Counted from the stretch's first letter, positions 11,939-22,770 are shown. The stretch: DNA of 64,000 bases from Saussurea involucrata (GCA_033807775.1 CM066317.1:9073870-9137869); one strand, 5' to 3'. The notes: generated by a model from the sequence alone, not told the origin. Translations and numbers: made by a program.

Positions 11939-13252
11939 ATCCTAGTCTAATTCAAGTAAGTGTTATATGAATCTTATCAACTAAACTTCAATTAGGGCTT
12001 GCATTATTCATCTTCTTGTTGGAGAAATTAAGTTCAAGTCTTCAAGTTAGGGTTACACCAATAGAAGAGCTGAGGTGAGTAACTTGTATCTAATTGATTG
12101 TATTATACTTATCTACCATTCTTTATCTTGATTTTGGTATGGTTAATGAGAAATCTTGATGAATAAGCTCTTAATGGTTGAGAAGGAAACAAGAAGAGTT
12201 CAAGTAAGTTATGTGGATAATTTGTGTTTATTTCTTAGTATACTATGTTAAATGTTGGTGTTAAAGGTTTGACTATGATTATATATCAATGGTATGTGAT
12301 ATTGGGATGATGGCTTAATAGATGTCTTAATGAAGAATTGATGGCTTAATAGTCAAAATGGACTTATTCTTGAATTGTAAGCATGGTGGTTTATTATTGA
12401 AATCATATAGAAAGTGAATTAATACATGTGGATGTATGTGAACTACATGGAAGTGGTATTGTTTATGATAAATGGTTGGACCATTGTTAAAGTGCTAAAT
12501 ATGCTTGATATTATTTAGAATATGATTTATTACATATGGATGTATATGAACTACATGGAAGTAGTATTGATCATGTTAAATGGTTGGACCATTGTTATGC
12601 GTTGAATGTACTTGAATATTATTTGGATTAACATATTTGGTATTCACATAATTGGAGGAGCACCTAGTAGGCATTGGAGGATATATTCTTACACACCGTG
12701 GGGTAAGTGTAATTGATTCATACCTTCGGATACCGTGGGGTTTTCCGTTGTGTTATGCCTTGTGACAATACCGTGGGGTATCGATCAAGGTATATCTTCA
12801 ATTATGATGTAACTGGGTAGCGATATGGACCTTCTCCATGGAATTCAATTTGTGAATGTATCGAATTGTTATTCCTACATGCTATGATTATGCTCTATGT
12901 GCTATGTGTAAACCTCACTTAGGCTTTAAAAGCCTAACACTTGTTATGTGTTTTATGTGTTACAGATATTAGTGGTTCCGGACACAAGAAGGTTTAGACT
13001 GGGGTTGTGAGCATGGGATCATTGTTGGAGAGTTAAAGATTTGAAGATTTAAAGTAGAACTTCCCGATACTTTTTGTAATATGATTTCCATAGTGGAGAT
13101 CAGGCAAGCTAGTGGTCCAATAGTAGTTATAATTAACTAAATCTTGTATTAATGGTTATGTAATGTTAATTAGGTATACTTTTACTTTAGTAATGTGTAC
13201 CACTCTTCCGTTTTATGGAAGTTTTTGTTAACCCCTGTTTTGGGGTGTTACA
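11939..13252 (+). repeat. 3' LTR of LTR retrotransposon 1, missing its first 507 bp
   Basis: Collinear with 7254-8567. The left boundary is abrupt: unrelated internal sequence ends at 11938 and LTR sequence begins mid-way. The polypurine tract and the U3 start of this LTR are therefore deleted, which would prevent normal re-transposition. Confidence 0.9.
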
Positions 13253-14445
13253 AGTTTCGTACCGGACGTGTGCCGCTTTTAAAATATCGGCTTCACTCGA
13301 TCCGCTTGATCTACTATTATACAAGTTGTTGTAGATGCCGGCGAATTGTTGTACCTTTTTGTTTAAATCTTTATATTTGGTGCTTAGTTGATGATGTGTT
13401 CTATATTTTTCACGACACATCAACGTATAAAACACCTTCTCGATGCGACCCCATAAGCTATCTATATTTATATAACAATAATAATAATAATTATGATAAT
13501 AATAATAATAATAATAGTACCTCCGTTTTGTGCGTTACCGACAAGGGGTCCTCCGAAACGTCGATCCACGCCGACGCTAAAGCCACTTCCTCCGCTCTAG
13601 TCCACGGTTGTCGGGCGGCTCTTTTTTGAAATTTTATCTTGTTTTGGTTTTGCGTTGGTGACGGGTTTGTTGTTGGGCTTGGTTGTCGATCCGGGGATTA
13701 TTGTTGTGTGGAGATCGTTTGTGGTGTTTCCGGAACAATCTCTTCAAGATCGATTCCGGTGTTGAAAGCGGGTGGAGGAAGTTGGAAATTTGGGGGCGCA
13801 AAACCTTGTAGGATCAAGCCTTCACGAGAAAATGGATGAATAGATTGTGAGAAACCAACGTTCGGGGCAAATTGCGGAAAATAAGGATTTTGTTGAAATT
13901 GTTGGAAACCAACGTTCGGGGTTTCTTGCGGTGAATCCGACCTCGTCGATCGGTTACCACGGGGTGTGGGTGGGGTGTTTGAATTCATGATGAGAGAATT
14001 TAGAGGATTGAGAGTGAAAAATGAATTGAGAGAATTTAGAGGATTGAGAGAATTTGTATGAAAAATGGATGAGATTTGAGGTTGATTTATAGTGTTTAAA
14101 TTGAAAAAAAAAATTCCAAAAGAGCCGTTAAATATGTTACCGTTGGAATTTACAAAAAAAAAATCATTAAATTTTGCAACCTTTCATACGGCTTCGCTTT
14201 GCTTCCACGGGTTCTAGAACCCGATTGCCCGAGCCCGCACCAAACACCCGCTGAACCCGCTGGTTGTGTACCCCTTACCCGCCAACCCGATGGTGCCACC
14301 TCAGCCCAACCCGAGCTCTTACCCGCTCGAGTACGGAAGGCCTAACTAATATGATATATTTAAGGGATACGAAGATATAAAGTTATTTAAAGGATTTTTT
14401 TTATCAATAAAATTCATCTTTTATTGTCTTTTAATGAAACTATTA

Positions 14446-14824
14446 CAACATCTCCAACAACTTTACTAAAATAGAAAACATTTGAGTTTTTATTTTCTGA
14501 ACCCCTCACCTAGTTTTGCTATCTTGTTTGCTATAATATAAAAACTTGAAATTTTTTCAAGTTTAGAGTTCTAAAAATTGATAGTAAGAGAGAGAAATTA
14601 TTTTATTTAATCTCATCAATGAAATTGAACTTTTTTTCATTCTATATTAAGTTTTTTTTTAAATGTATTTGAAAGATAAATTAGAGAATATTATATTAAT
14701 ATAACTTGTGTTACAATCTCTAAAATAGAGAATCTGCCGGAGATGAATGTAACTCTTTTTAAAAAATTTAACTTTTAATTCTTTATTTTAGAAAAATTAT
14801 AGAAAAGTTGTTGAAGATGCTCTT
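14446..14824. mobile_element. MITE of the GAGCATCTCCAAC family, copy 2
   Basis: Left end CAACATCTCCAACAAC, right end GTTGTTGAAGATGCTC, so the two ends are inverted copies. The interior is AT-rich with the family tracts TCTAAAATAGAGAAT and GGAGATGAATGTAACTC. No coding potential. Confidence 0.6.
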
Positions 14825-14934
14825 AGGAGGTAAACAAAAATCTTTTTAACAAAACACAAATGTAACTTGGTGGTGTTAGTGCATGTGACATTGACATTAT
14901 ATGTTATAAGTTTTATTTCTTTTGGGTTCTTTTA

Positions 14935-15330
14935 TGGTGCGTTTGGTACACAAACATGATATAACATAATAGAACAGGACATGATAGAACATAATAGGAC
15001 AGAACAGTTGTTCAGCGTTTGGTAGACAGAACTGGACAGAACAGAATAGATAACATTCGATAAAATACATATAAATAAAATTTAAAGAATGAATAAAATA
15101 TAAAATAAAATGTGTATTTGATGTTTTAGAAGAGAATTATATTTTATTTTGAGGTTATATTGGTAAAACATAAGTCTGTTCCACCTTGTTCTAGCTTGTT
15201 CCATGGGATAGGGGTGGAACATGCATGTTCCAACTTGTTCCACTCTGTTCCACATATAAGTCCTGTCAAACATGGGACAATGTTCTCTATTCTGTTTTGT
15301 CCTATCATGTCCAGTGTACCAAACGCACCC
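14935..15330. mobile_element. Tourist-like MITE with TTA target duplication
   Basis: Terminal inverted repeats TGGTGCGTTTGGTACAC and GGGTGCGTTTGGTACAC match at 16 of 17 bases and are flanked by TTA at 14932-14934 and 15331-15333. The interior repeats AGAACA/TGTTCT and GGAACA/TGTTCC tracts on both strands, which makes it strongly foldable. No protein is encoded. Confidence 0.7.
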
Positions 15331-15553
15331 TTAACCTTTTCATAACAAAAGTAAAAAAAAATATAGAAAATTTTAGTTATATGTCGCAAAAAGAAAAAAA
15401 AAACATTTGTCTTTTGTTCTAACGGAACCAAACTGTTTGTATATTAAATCTTGGTTTTATTTTATATTATTCCAATTATTTTGTGTCCTGTTGTTTTTTT
15501 TTTTCTTTTATTTTAGATTTGGCTTTGCTGGAGACCGATACAAGAAAAACACA

Positions 15554-15910
15554 AGATTATCTCCAACAGCTTTCTCATTTTTTATAAAATGGAGAATATG
15601 AAGATTTTGAGGTATATTTTTGCTCCAACAGATTCCTCAAAATGAAGAAAGTAGAAGAGAGAATAAGTTTTTCTGCAAATATGGAGATAACCCTAAAAAT
15701 GATTACTAGAAAGTACCAATAGAAATCTTTGAAAAAACATATTTGGAGAGAGAAATAATATTTTAATAGATGAATGAAATATTTTATTATTATAATCAAT
15801 GTTTGTTTCTTCAAAATAGAGAAACTGTTGGAGATGAATGTAATTTTTTCAGAGATTTTAACTTTTGATTCTCCATTTTGGAGAAATTTTAGGAAAACTA
15901 TTGGAGATTG
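15554..15910. mobile_element. MITE of the GAGCATCTCCAAC family, copy 3
   Basis: Begins AGATTATCTCCAACAGC and ends ACTATTGGAGATT. Interior tracts TTGGAGAGAGAAATAATATT and GAAACTGTTGGAGATGAATG match other family members, the second suggesting a nested or partial copy near 15820. AT-rich and non-coding. Confidence 0.55.
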
Positions 15911-16086
15911 CCAATTATTTCCAGCTCCAATACTTAACAAGTCCATATTCAAATCACTTGACCTGTTTTGTATTTAAAATTCACAAGAATAGTAATCATC
16001 AACAATTTTGAATAGCACCACATACAAAATTCAAGGCATATAGAGAGAATTTCAACTTAGAAACTTAAAAGCCAAAATTTGTGAAA

Positions 16087-16390
16087 GCATCTCCCACAAG
16101 TTCTCTAAATTTCTTCAGAAGGGAGATTTTAGAGATTTTTACTGATCTCTAAAACTTTCTTCAAAATAGAGAAAGTATGAGAGAGATATGAAAATATTCA
16201 AATTTGAAGATATCTTCGTTACAAATTTCTTATGAGAGATAGAATGATTTTTTATTCATTTTTCCAATGAAATTGTTTTAAAATAAAATGTTTTATGAGA
16301 GATAAATAATATTTTATGAGTTGTACTGAATATTTCAACAATATAATTTATTGTGTAATCTCAAAAATAGAGAATTTATTGAAGATGTTG
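16087..16390. mobile_element. MITE of the GAGCATCTCCAAC family, copy 4
   Basis: Starts GCATCTCCCACAAG and ends ATTTATTGAAGATGTTGT, with internal TTCTTCAAAATAGAGAAAG as in relatives. More diverged at the ends than the copy at 16506. Confidence 0.5.
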
Positions 16391-16505
16391 TTAGTAATAA
16401 GGACATAGCATTTGCACCCTATCAAGATGCTCCCGCTTCTAAGTAGTAGACGGGCTCGTTCATTTTGACAAGTGAGGGGAGAGGAGATTGTAAAAGGGGC
16501 ACCCT

Positions 16506-16852
16506 GAGCATCTCCAAAATCTTTAAAAAAGTTTGAGTCCAACTCCAACGGTTATGTTATTTTAGAGATTGTAGTATTAATTAAAATATTAAAAGAACCA
16601 ATACGTTAATAAAATATTATTTCTCTCCTTAACCTTTTAATTCAAATGTCTCCTATTGGTGAAAAGAATAAAATATTATTTCTCTTTCAGCTTTTTTTTA
16701 TTTTAGCATACAAGAAAATTTCTCCAAATTTAGAGATTTTTACTTTTTCTCTCGTCTTTTCTCTATTTTAGCATACAAGATAGCATAACTGTTGAGCAAA
16801 AAATTGCTAAAATTCCTCTTTTTTCTATTTTAGATAGCTATTGGAGATGCTC
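16506..16852. mobile_element. MITE of the GAGCATCTCCAAC family, copy 5
   Basis: Left end GAGCATCTCCAAAATC and right end GCTATTGGAGATGCTC are the best-preserved inverted ends of this family here. It contains two AT-rich direct repeats (AATAAAATATTATTTCTCT at about 16607 and 16666). No coding potential. Confidence 0.6.
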
Positions 16853-17140
16853 TTATGTACTATTTTTCTCCTTCTACACATCAACATCAAAACTTACTTT
16901 TTACATTTTAAATGCATGACTTAACTTATTCCCACGTAAAAATGATAAGCTTTATAGAGAGTTTGATCACATCTTGTTTCAATGTTTTCATTAATGATAA
17001 AAAGTTACATCAATCTACATATTCAATACAAGGGTTCATCAATCTACATAAACCAATACAATCATGATAAACTACTATTTGCCCTAATCTTTCACCTTTC
17101 ATCATTCTACTTGTGCAACATTTTTCTTAAATATTCAAGC

Positions 17141-18358
17141 TCAGATTCTGTAGGCCACTTCATCGTAAAACGGTTTTAACCGTTTCGACACCAACGGGTA
17201 ATGTTTTCGGGACCCTTTCGGATGGCAAAAACTTGTTTGCTTAGTAGGCATGAACTTTGTTCCTGTGTCACTAGTGAAAGTATCTAAACCACAATCTTTG
17301 CAAAAAGATTCAACATCAGATTCCTCTAAAAACAGGTGTTTAGATAGGTCTGAAAGTGGGTAAGGATTTAGCTTGTAACCTCCATAATTCAAGAAATTCA
17401 ATCCCGTTGCACGAATCTCAGAAATGTAGGGTTCGATAATATAAAACTGTAAACACGATGCTTCGGCTTCAGTAGTATGAAGAAAACGTTTATAGTTGCC
17501 AAAACGAAAGTACCTTAAGAGCCTGCGGCTGAACATCATTTCCTTCGATTTAGCAATGGAATAAGGAAGGGTGCTGAACCATAAAGACAACGACTCTCCC
17601 GTTGGCTGATGATTAAAACCCAGATGGAGAAGAACGTAAAACGAATAGAATTTGGGTTCGTTTGGATAACTGGGGTTGGATTTACGATTTTCGTTATATA
17701 AATGATATAAAGATGCCAAGGCCTTTGTGAGTTGTTCCAAGTTGAGGTGATGCATCGGGGAAACGTTTGAATCGGTGGTATAAATATTTCTTCGGAGTTT
17801 GTAATGAGAGATGATATGAAATTCTACGATTCTTTCAAACATGCGGATGGTTTGATCGCCGGTTGTGATACTTTGCATACTGAGGTCTTGCCTTATGGAC
17901 CTCGTTCTATCGAAAATGAAGTCGTGAACGACTTCGAAAGGATGGTTTTTGGACTCGAAAATGGTTAGAAGATGATTTAAGGTGTGTTCTAGTACATTAA
18001 CGGGCCGCATATCTACATCGCGTATGTCCTTTGTGGAGATGGTTCTGCAGAACTTTTTAACGGCAAGCGTAGAAGATGATTTTGTAGGGTTTCCTTGTAA
18101 CCGCTCAAAAATGGCTAAATCCCTTAATCGCTCACGTTGTAACCTTTCGTCAACTGGGCACATGAACGGGCAAGTTCCGATCAAATTTGGGAGGCTTTCA
18201 ACATCACTATTTTCGTGTTTATTGTTAATCCCGGAACTTGTTGTTTTTGAAGTAGAATAATTTGAAGTCGTTGAAGGTGTAGAGTCGTTTGATCGAGAAG
18301 AATAGGAAGACGAATAGCTTCCTCTCCCTCTTCGATACCGAGGTTGCCATCTCTCCAT
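17141..18358 (-). CDS. SAC3C: SAC3/GANP-domain protein, SAC3C type (405 aa, single exon)
   Basis: SAC3/GANP proteins scaffold TREX-2-like complexes that couple transcription to mRNA export; plant SAC3C is a short member without the long extensions of SAC3A/B. Residues 1-50 are Arg/Ser/Gly-rich and disordered-looking. The family signature GTCPFMCPVDERLQRER then starts near residue 61 and is followed by LRDLAIFERL. The SAC3/GANP helical domain covers most of the remainder (for example RPVNVLEHTLNHLLTIFE, RSIRQDLSMQ, ERIVEFHIISHY). The length is close to Arabidopsis SAC3C (about 406 aa from memory). Start at 18358 is the first ATG before the basic N-terminus. No frameshift or stop interrupts it. 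A CAG acceptor-like site just upstream on the minus strand hints at a 5' UTR intron. The uninterrupted frame could be native or could mark a retrocopy. Confidence 0.9.
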   Translation of the reverse strand: MERWQPRYRRGRGSYSSSYSSRSNDSTPSTTSNYSTSKTTSSGINNKHENSDVESLPNLIGTCPFMCPVDERLQRERLRDLAIFERLQGNPTKSSSTLAVKKFCRTISTKDIRDVDMRPVNVLEHTLNHLLTIFESKNHPFEVVHDFIFDRTRSIRQDLSMQSITTGDQTIRMFERIVEFHIISHYKLRRNIYTTDSNVSPMHHLNLEQLTKALASLYHLYNENRKSNPSYPNEPKFYSFYVLLHLGFNHQPTGESLSLWFSTLPYSIAKSKEMMFSRRLLRYFRFGNYKRFLHTTEAEASCLQFYIIEPYISEIRATGLNFLNYGGYKLNPYPLSDLSKHLFLEESDVESFCKDCGLDTFTSDTGTKFMPTKQTSFCHPKGSRKHYPLVSKRLKPFYDEVAYRI

Positions 18359-18884
18359 AAGGTAAAATGTTTAAAGCTGAAACTGTATCAAACATAGATA
18401 AGTAGATATTTGTCCTTATACTCATAAATTAATAAATAAAAAAATCACTCAATCTTCTCGATTTCTTTTTTGAAGACCTTGTTCTTCTCTGGTTCTCCTA
18501 AGCCCTAACTGCTGCTCGTATGTTGTCCTTTGTGAGTTCTAGGTTTCTCCCGTTTTTTTGTGTTTTCTTCTTCGATTCTTTTGTATACGTAAATGTATAT
18601 ACTTGATACACTTCTTTTATACTACGTGTCACTGTCATAGTCACACTTCTGCTCCCACTTTGTTGATATTTTAATATTTCTTTTTTATTTATGAGTTGTG
18701 AGCATGTTAATATATACATCATATACACACACATATATTTCGTGATTGAAAAAATCTTTTAGTAATTTACTATGATATATTTTGTGTCTAGTACTCAAGT
18801 GTCAAGTATGTGTATATGTATATTGCATATATTTGTTGTGCATAAGGCGTGGAATGCAGATTGGTATAAATATATTTTGTGTAG

Positions 18885-18900
<16 letters not shown>
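18359..18900 (-). promoter_or_regulatory. 5' flank of SAC3C ending in TA/GA microsatellite
   Basis: The first roughly 150 bp on the minus strand are pyrimidine-rich, as in a plant 5' UTR. The rest is AT-rich and runs into TATATA plus GAGAGA microsatellite at 18890-18937. No specific transcription-factor site is claimed. Confidence 0.3.
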
Positions 18901-18935
<35 letters not shown>

Positions 18936-18937
<2 letters not shown>

Positions 18938-19160
18938 TTGAGTTCTGGTGAGAAGTTGAGGTTAACGTGAGAAGCGTGAGAAGTGATTATTAACCGTTGG
19001 ATGAGAAATGGACGCACATTAGGATGAGATGCATCACATCAACTCCCTTCTAAGGCGCAATTCATGGTAGGGCAATTTGGTTAAAAGTGATCAACGGTTC
19101 ATATCCACTTCTCACACTTCTCACGTTAACCTCCACTTCTCACATAATCTTTCGCCTATA
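18936..19160. mobile_element. TA-flanked inverted-repeat element A
   Basis: Arms of about 60 bp are inverted copies: GTGAGAAGTTGAGGTTAACG on the left matches the reverse complement of CGTTAACCTCCACTTCTCAC on the right. It is bounded on the left by TA plus GA microsatellite and on the right by TATATATATG. No coding potential. It abuts element B through the TA tract. Confidence 0.65.
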
Positions 19161-19170
19161 TATATGTAGA

Positions 19171-19420
19171 GGGAGGTTCAAGGGAAAACCTCAAAAAAAG
19201 GGAAAATTGAAGAACACCCTAGGGGCCCTTCATCTGGACGGTACGCATTTGTGCATACAGGTAAATTAAGTTGACTTTTTGGTTTTTATGCACAAGTGCA
19301 TTATGCATTTGTGCATGTTACAAATTACCTGTATGCACAAGTGCATACCGTCCAGATGAAGGGCCCCTAGGGTGTTCTTCAGTTTTCCATTTTTTTGAGG
19401 TTTTCCCTTGAACCTGACCC
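19171..19420. mobile_element. TA-flanked inverted-repeat element B, near-perfect hairpin
   Basis: Arms of about 93 bp are almost perfectly complementary (left start GGTTCAAGGGAAAACCTC, right end GAGGTTTTCCCTTGAACC). The loop contains short palindromes TGCACAAGTGCA and TGCATTATGCA-like tracts. TA microsatellite lies on both sides. If transcribed, the RNA would be a long double-stranded hairpin. Confidence 0.7.
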
Positions 19421-20753
19421 TATATATATACTACTTATATATGCATTTATATATATATATATATTGGTAATTTCCGCCTCAAGGCGTGATTCCTCTTTTT
19501 AAAACCTTGCTTATACTATCAAACAGATATTCTTACACTTGAATATCCATAAAATCGTCGATTAATCATTCTTTCTTGTAAGATATATATATCACAATGA
19601 CCCAAGATTTTTGCCGAGCTGGAGCACCTTTAAGTTGTAACAAAGCCCCCAAAGTCGTCCAATGTGTTTTAACCGAATTCCACCGTTTCTAGGGATTTTT
19701 TTAAGTTATTTGGTTGATTTCGAGGGATATTTTTAAAGTTTTTTGGTTGATTTCAAGGTATTTTTCGAGGTTTTTTTATGTTCCTTGTATTTTCTAAAAT
19801 CTTAGAGCACACACCTTTCATTCCAAAAAAAAACAAATCTACTTGCAGAAATAAGTTAAGCCCTGCTTGGGGCTTAACAATGCTCTATTCCTCCGTCATA
19901 GTGTAAAATTTTATAGGGTCATGAAATGTGCTACCGTATTATTTTGTTGAATATAACTACAATAACAACACAAGTTTCTCTTGTCAGAGGTGTCTTTCAG
20001 GTAGAGGTTCCAATCTCATTTGTATCATTTTCTTAGTTTGTAGCTTTTAATTTCAGGTTTACCTTGTTTTAGATTTTTTTTAAGAAGCAAAGATCAATGA
20101 TGACCCATAGCACCAATTGAAAAGAAAATCTAAGTATTCAATTCATAGAGAAGAAAATAGAAATCACTTGAAGTATTTTATATTTGTGCACGAATTAATT
20201 TCGTAATCCAATTCAGAGCAACAAAAAATCAATTTTGGAAGCAAGGAATTCAATTTCACAGTTCGTAATGCATTCACATAATTAGCAGGAAGGAATTATA
20301 GTTTATGAAGATGAAAGGAACATACATCTAGTGGTTCAGGAGTCAGATTTCTCCGCAGCTTCAAATCAAAATCATGAACATCAGGATCATATATATATAT
20401 ATATAAATCCACGATCGTCTCAATATTTTGAATCCATCTTCTCAATCTTCGATCCGAAAATTGGATTAAGTTCAGCTTCAAACTTCACCGCTTGAATTGT
20501 AGATTTCGTCGATCTGCAAGTAATTTGGATCAATAATTCTAGAGAATCTCAACTTTTTGTTTCGAACTTAGGGTTTCTGTTTACAAGTCCCAATCGTGTT
20601 CTTAAACTATCCGTTGACGTAGAGGGATTATTGGGCCCAATTTTTGTTTGATTGGATTGGGTTATAATGGGCTTTTATGCTCTTTTTAAGATTCTTCTTT
20701 GAGTGATTGTTCGAATAGGTCCTTTTAAAATTGGTCCCCATTCAGGTCTCGAT
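19421..20753. other. AT-rich intergenic sequence without a recognised gene
   Basis: TA microsatellite at 19422-19465, then AT-rich sequence. One exon-like tract on the minus strand near 20330-20400 (coding potential DPDVHDFDLKLRRNLTPEPL, followed by a GTATGT donor-like site) could be a gene remnant, but I could not connect it to a family or to other exons. Confidence 0.4.
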
Positions 20754-21837
20754 TAGAGATGGTCAAATAGGCCCGACCTGATTCAGGACCGGCGGAGGAT
20801 CAGAACCGAGACTGACGTTGGATCGGTTATGAGACCGATTATGGGACCGGGCTGAAGAGAACTCATCTAATTTGTTAGATTGAGATGAATTAGCAAATGT
20901 GGTTTTCCTAGAAAGCGTATATGAAGTATCTTGTTAGTGGAGGTTCATATAAGTTAATAGGATTAACATACATTAACACTTTATGTAAGGATATGTTAGA
21001 GCATCTCAAACAGATTCTCTAAAATAGAGAAAACATAGAAAATAGAGGTTTTGTTATTTACTTTGTTTCATGTAACAACATGAATTTTGAAATTATTAAT
21101 GCCTTGAGAATCCCTCCGATAATCATTCTAACTGATAATTATCAAGCGTTTTGATTTGTGCTAATATTCGATATAAGTCTCTCGAGAAATTCCCAGAAAA
21201 ACTCAAGTTTGGAGTGTAAAACAGTGGGTATCGCGAGTTTGCACGCAACATAACCTTGCGGTGAAAGTCGCGTGAGTGGCTGGAAATGTGGTCACAGATG
21301 CAGTGAGTAACGCGACTTTTAGTACGAGTTAATGAGTTAACTCGCGTATGCGACTAGGAATTGATGGCCAGGTAGTGCAGGCGACTTTCCCCGCGACTTA
21401 AGTTGCATGGAAAGTCGTGCGAGAGCTTGCCTGCATATAATTAGGACCGGGAATGGGATTTCTTCTCATTTACTTCACCATCTCTCCACGCTCTCGATTT
21501 TTTTTCCTTTCCTTCTCATTTATTACGATTCTAGAAGCATTTACTCCATTCTCCAACCACTTTATTCCGTTGTCGAAATTTCACATAAGGCTTTCCTACC
21601 ACCATTTAAATTTTCATTTACCATGGATACTTTTAAACATTTGTACATATTTTTCATAATGGTTATTTTTAACATAAATTTCTAAGTTTCATTTAACTTT
21701 ACGTTCATTGCGTGTAGATGTCAAATAAAAGCTTAGACCGGGCTTTGGGCCGGCCGGCCCGGGCCTGGGCTTTGGGCGGGCTGGGCTTCGGGCTCTTGAC
21801 GGGCTTTTTCGGGGCCGGGCCCATTTGGCCATCTCTA
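20754..21837. mobile_element. hAT-like non-autonomous element
   Basis: Ends TAGAGATGGTCAAATAGGCC and, from the right, TAGAGATGGCCAAATGGGCC, the TAG-type termini common in plant hAT elements. Subterminal GC-rich repeats (GGGCTTTGGGC, GGCCGGGCC) are typical. The flanking 8-mers GTCTCGAT and ATTACTAT do not match, so the target duplication is lost or the ends are shifted. Part of a GAGCATCTC-family MITE lies inside at about 21000-21056. No transposase. Confidence 0.6.
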
Positions 21838-22130
21838 ATTACTATGGTTTAGAAAATAATTTTTATATTAATTAAAAAAATCCATTGAGTATCCGTCGGA
21901 AATTCTTAAAAAATTTCTACGAATTTCCGACAGAATCCATCAATATGTTCTAAAAATTAATTATATAAGACCGTCGGAAATCCGTAGGAAAAATTTTCCT
22001 ACAGATTTCTTACGGAATGCATTAGATGATTTTTAAAAAACAATTTTCATATTAGAAATTCGTAGGAAATTCGTTGATCGTCGTTCCCCTTTGCACACCA
22101 ATTGCCACCGCAGCGATGCATTTCGGGGGT

Positions 22131-22345
22131 ATCCTGGACTTAGTCCAGACTAATCCTCCTTCGACCCGACCATAATTCGACCCACGATCCACGACCCGAC
22201 CCAAACAACAGGGCCACGAACTGCCCCTTGATTCGGGGATACCTCCGCATGATCACCACGGGGTTCGAACCCGGGTAGTAAGGGCTGCCAACCACTTACC
22301 CCCCAGGATGTTACCGAACCACTGGGCTACAATGTCTTTGGTATC
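22131..22345 (-). mobile_element. tRNA-derived SINE, second family
   Basis: On the minus strand the head carries an A-box-like GTAGCCCAGTGGTTCGG (22315-22331) and a B-box GGGTTCGAACCC (22261-22272). The 3' end carries GGATTAGTCT and a hairpin CTGGAC, loop TAA, GTCCAG (about 22133-22147). The same 3' tail layout, with different stem bases, is in the SINE at 378-555. No clear target duplication was found, so this is an older copy. Confidence 0.65.
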
Positions 22346-22488
22346 CAAATTTTAGGTTTGTTCTTCCATTGTCGAGAGGAAAAAGATTGTTTTTTGAATA
22401 TCGACTTTTACGTGTTCCACTAAAATATACCAGGTTTTAAGATTTAAAACGTACCAAGTTTCGATCAAAAGGTTTTGGGTTCTACTTG

Positions 22489-22767
22489 GGGGCTGTTTGT
22501 TTACCTCTTAATGGTTCCATTAAGAGGCAACATCTGAATCGCTAAGAGGTAAATCCTGTTTGGCAAAAAAATGTGTGCTTAATGGTCTAAAACCCTCTGA
22601 ATGATTTAGCATCATGGGTCTCCCTTAACCATTCAGCACCCTGATTTCATTCTAAACAATTATCAAACAACCATGATTCATTTTGCACTATATCGTAAAA
22701 GCCTCTTAATCATTCTTACCACTTAATCATTCTGCACTAAACCATTCAACAACTACCAAACAGCTCC
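22489..22767. mobile_element. MITE with GGGGCTGTTTG ends
   Basis: The left end GGGGCTGTTTGTTTACC and the right end read inversely, GGAGCTGTTTGGTAG, are similar, with TTG and TTA as possible decayed 3-bp target copies. The interior repeats CTTAATGGTTCC/CCATTAAGAGG and CATTCAGC-like tracts on both strands. Non-coding. Confidence 0.45.
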
Positions 22768-22770
22768 TTA

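Larger units (their letters stand above)
6747..13252 (+). mobile_element. LTR retrotransposon 1, non-coding, with 5'-truncated 3' LTR
   Basis: A 1,821-bp 5' LTR (6747-8567) with near-palindromic ends TGTAACACCC and GGGTGTTACA is followed by a primer binding site, TGGTATCAGAGC at 8571. The 3' LTR (11939-13252) lacks the first 507 bp. Flanks ATTTT (6742-6746) and AGTTT (13253-13257) form a 5-bp target duplication with one change. The 3.4 kb interior has no open frame of retroviral protein. A short RPRGRPPVGG-coding tract near 9143 may be a gag relic. LTR ends and size suggest Ty3/gypsy, but the lineage is not established. Aligned LTR portions differ at about nine of 1,314 sites, so the insertion is recent. 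Confidence 0.88.
6289..13988 (-). pseudogene. PIF/Harbinger ORF1 (SANT/Myb-like DNA-binding protein), broken and split
   Basis: Reading from 13988, an N-terminal Pro/Gln/Asn-rich segment (RGNRSTRSDSPQETPNVGF) leads to a SANT-like region (PWTRAEEVALASAW), a second exon (YRTHHQLSTKYKDLNKKVQ, then FAGIYNNLYNSRS), and after a 6.5 kb insertion a C-terminal part (FTHEQAWDILKLSPKWNTVP, then the coiled-coil stretch KKLEVEQQKCQVEQQKCEIE). This layout matches the ORF1 accessory protein of plant PIF/Harbinger elements, which works with the transposase and recognises DNA. Damage seen: a TAA stop at 13698-13700 where CAA is likely, a frameshift in the C run near 13550, and the LTR element inserted at 6747. 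The small intron 13462-13520 consists mostly of an ATT microsatellite. Confidence 0.85.
6056..14342 (-). mobile_element. PIF/Harbinger element carrying only ORF1, split by an LTR retrotransposon
   Basis: Terminal inverted repeats GGCCTTTCGTACCCC (left) and GGCCTTCCGTACTCG (right, minus strand) are flanked by TAA at 6053-6055 and 14343-14345, the PIF/Harbinger target preference. The only recognisable gene is a broken ORF1 on the minus strand. No transposase is present. Removing the LTR retrotransposon (6747-13252) leaves about 1.8 kb, so this was a short non-autonomous element before the insertion. The terminal sequence resembles that of the transposase-bearing element at 23303-34619. Confidence 0.85.

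Noticed and set aside
20296..20481. Exon-like minus-strand tract encoding DPDVHDFDLKLRRNLTPEPL
   Set aside because: It has a donor-like GTATGT but no partner exons and no family I recognise, so it is not reported as a gene.
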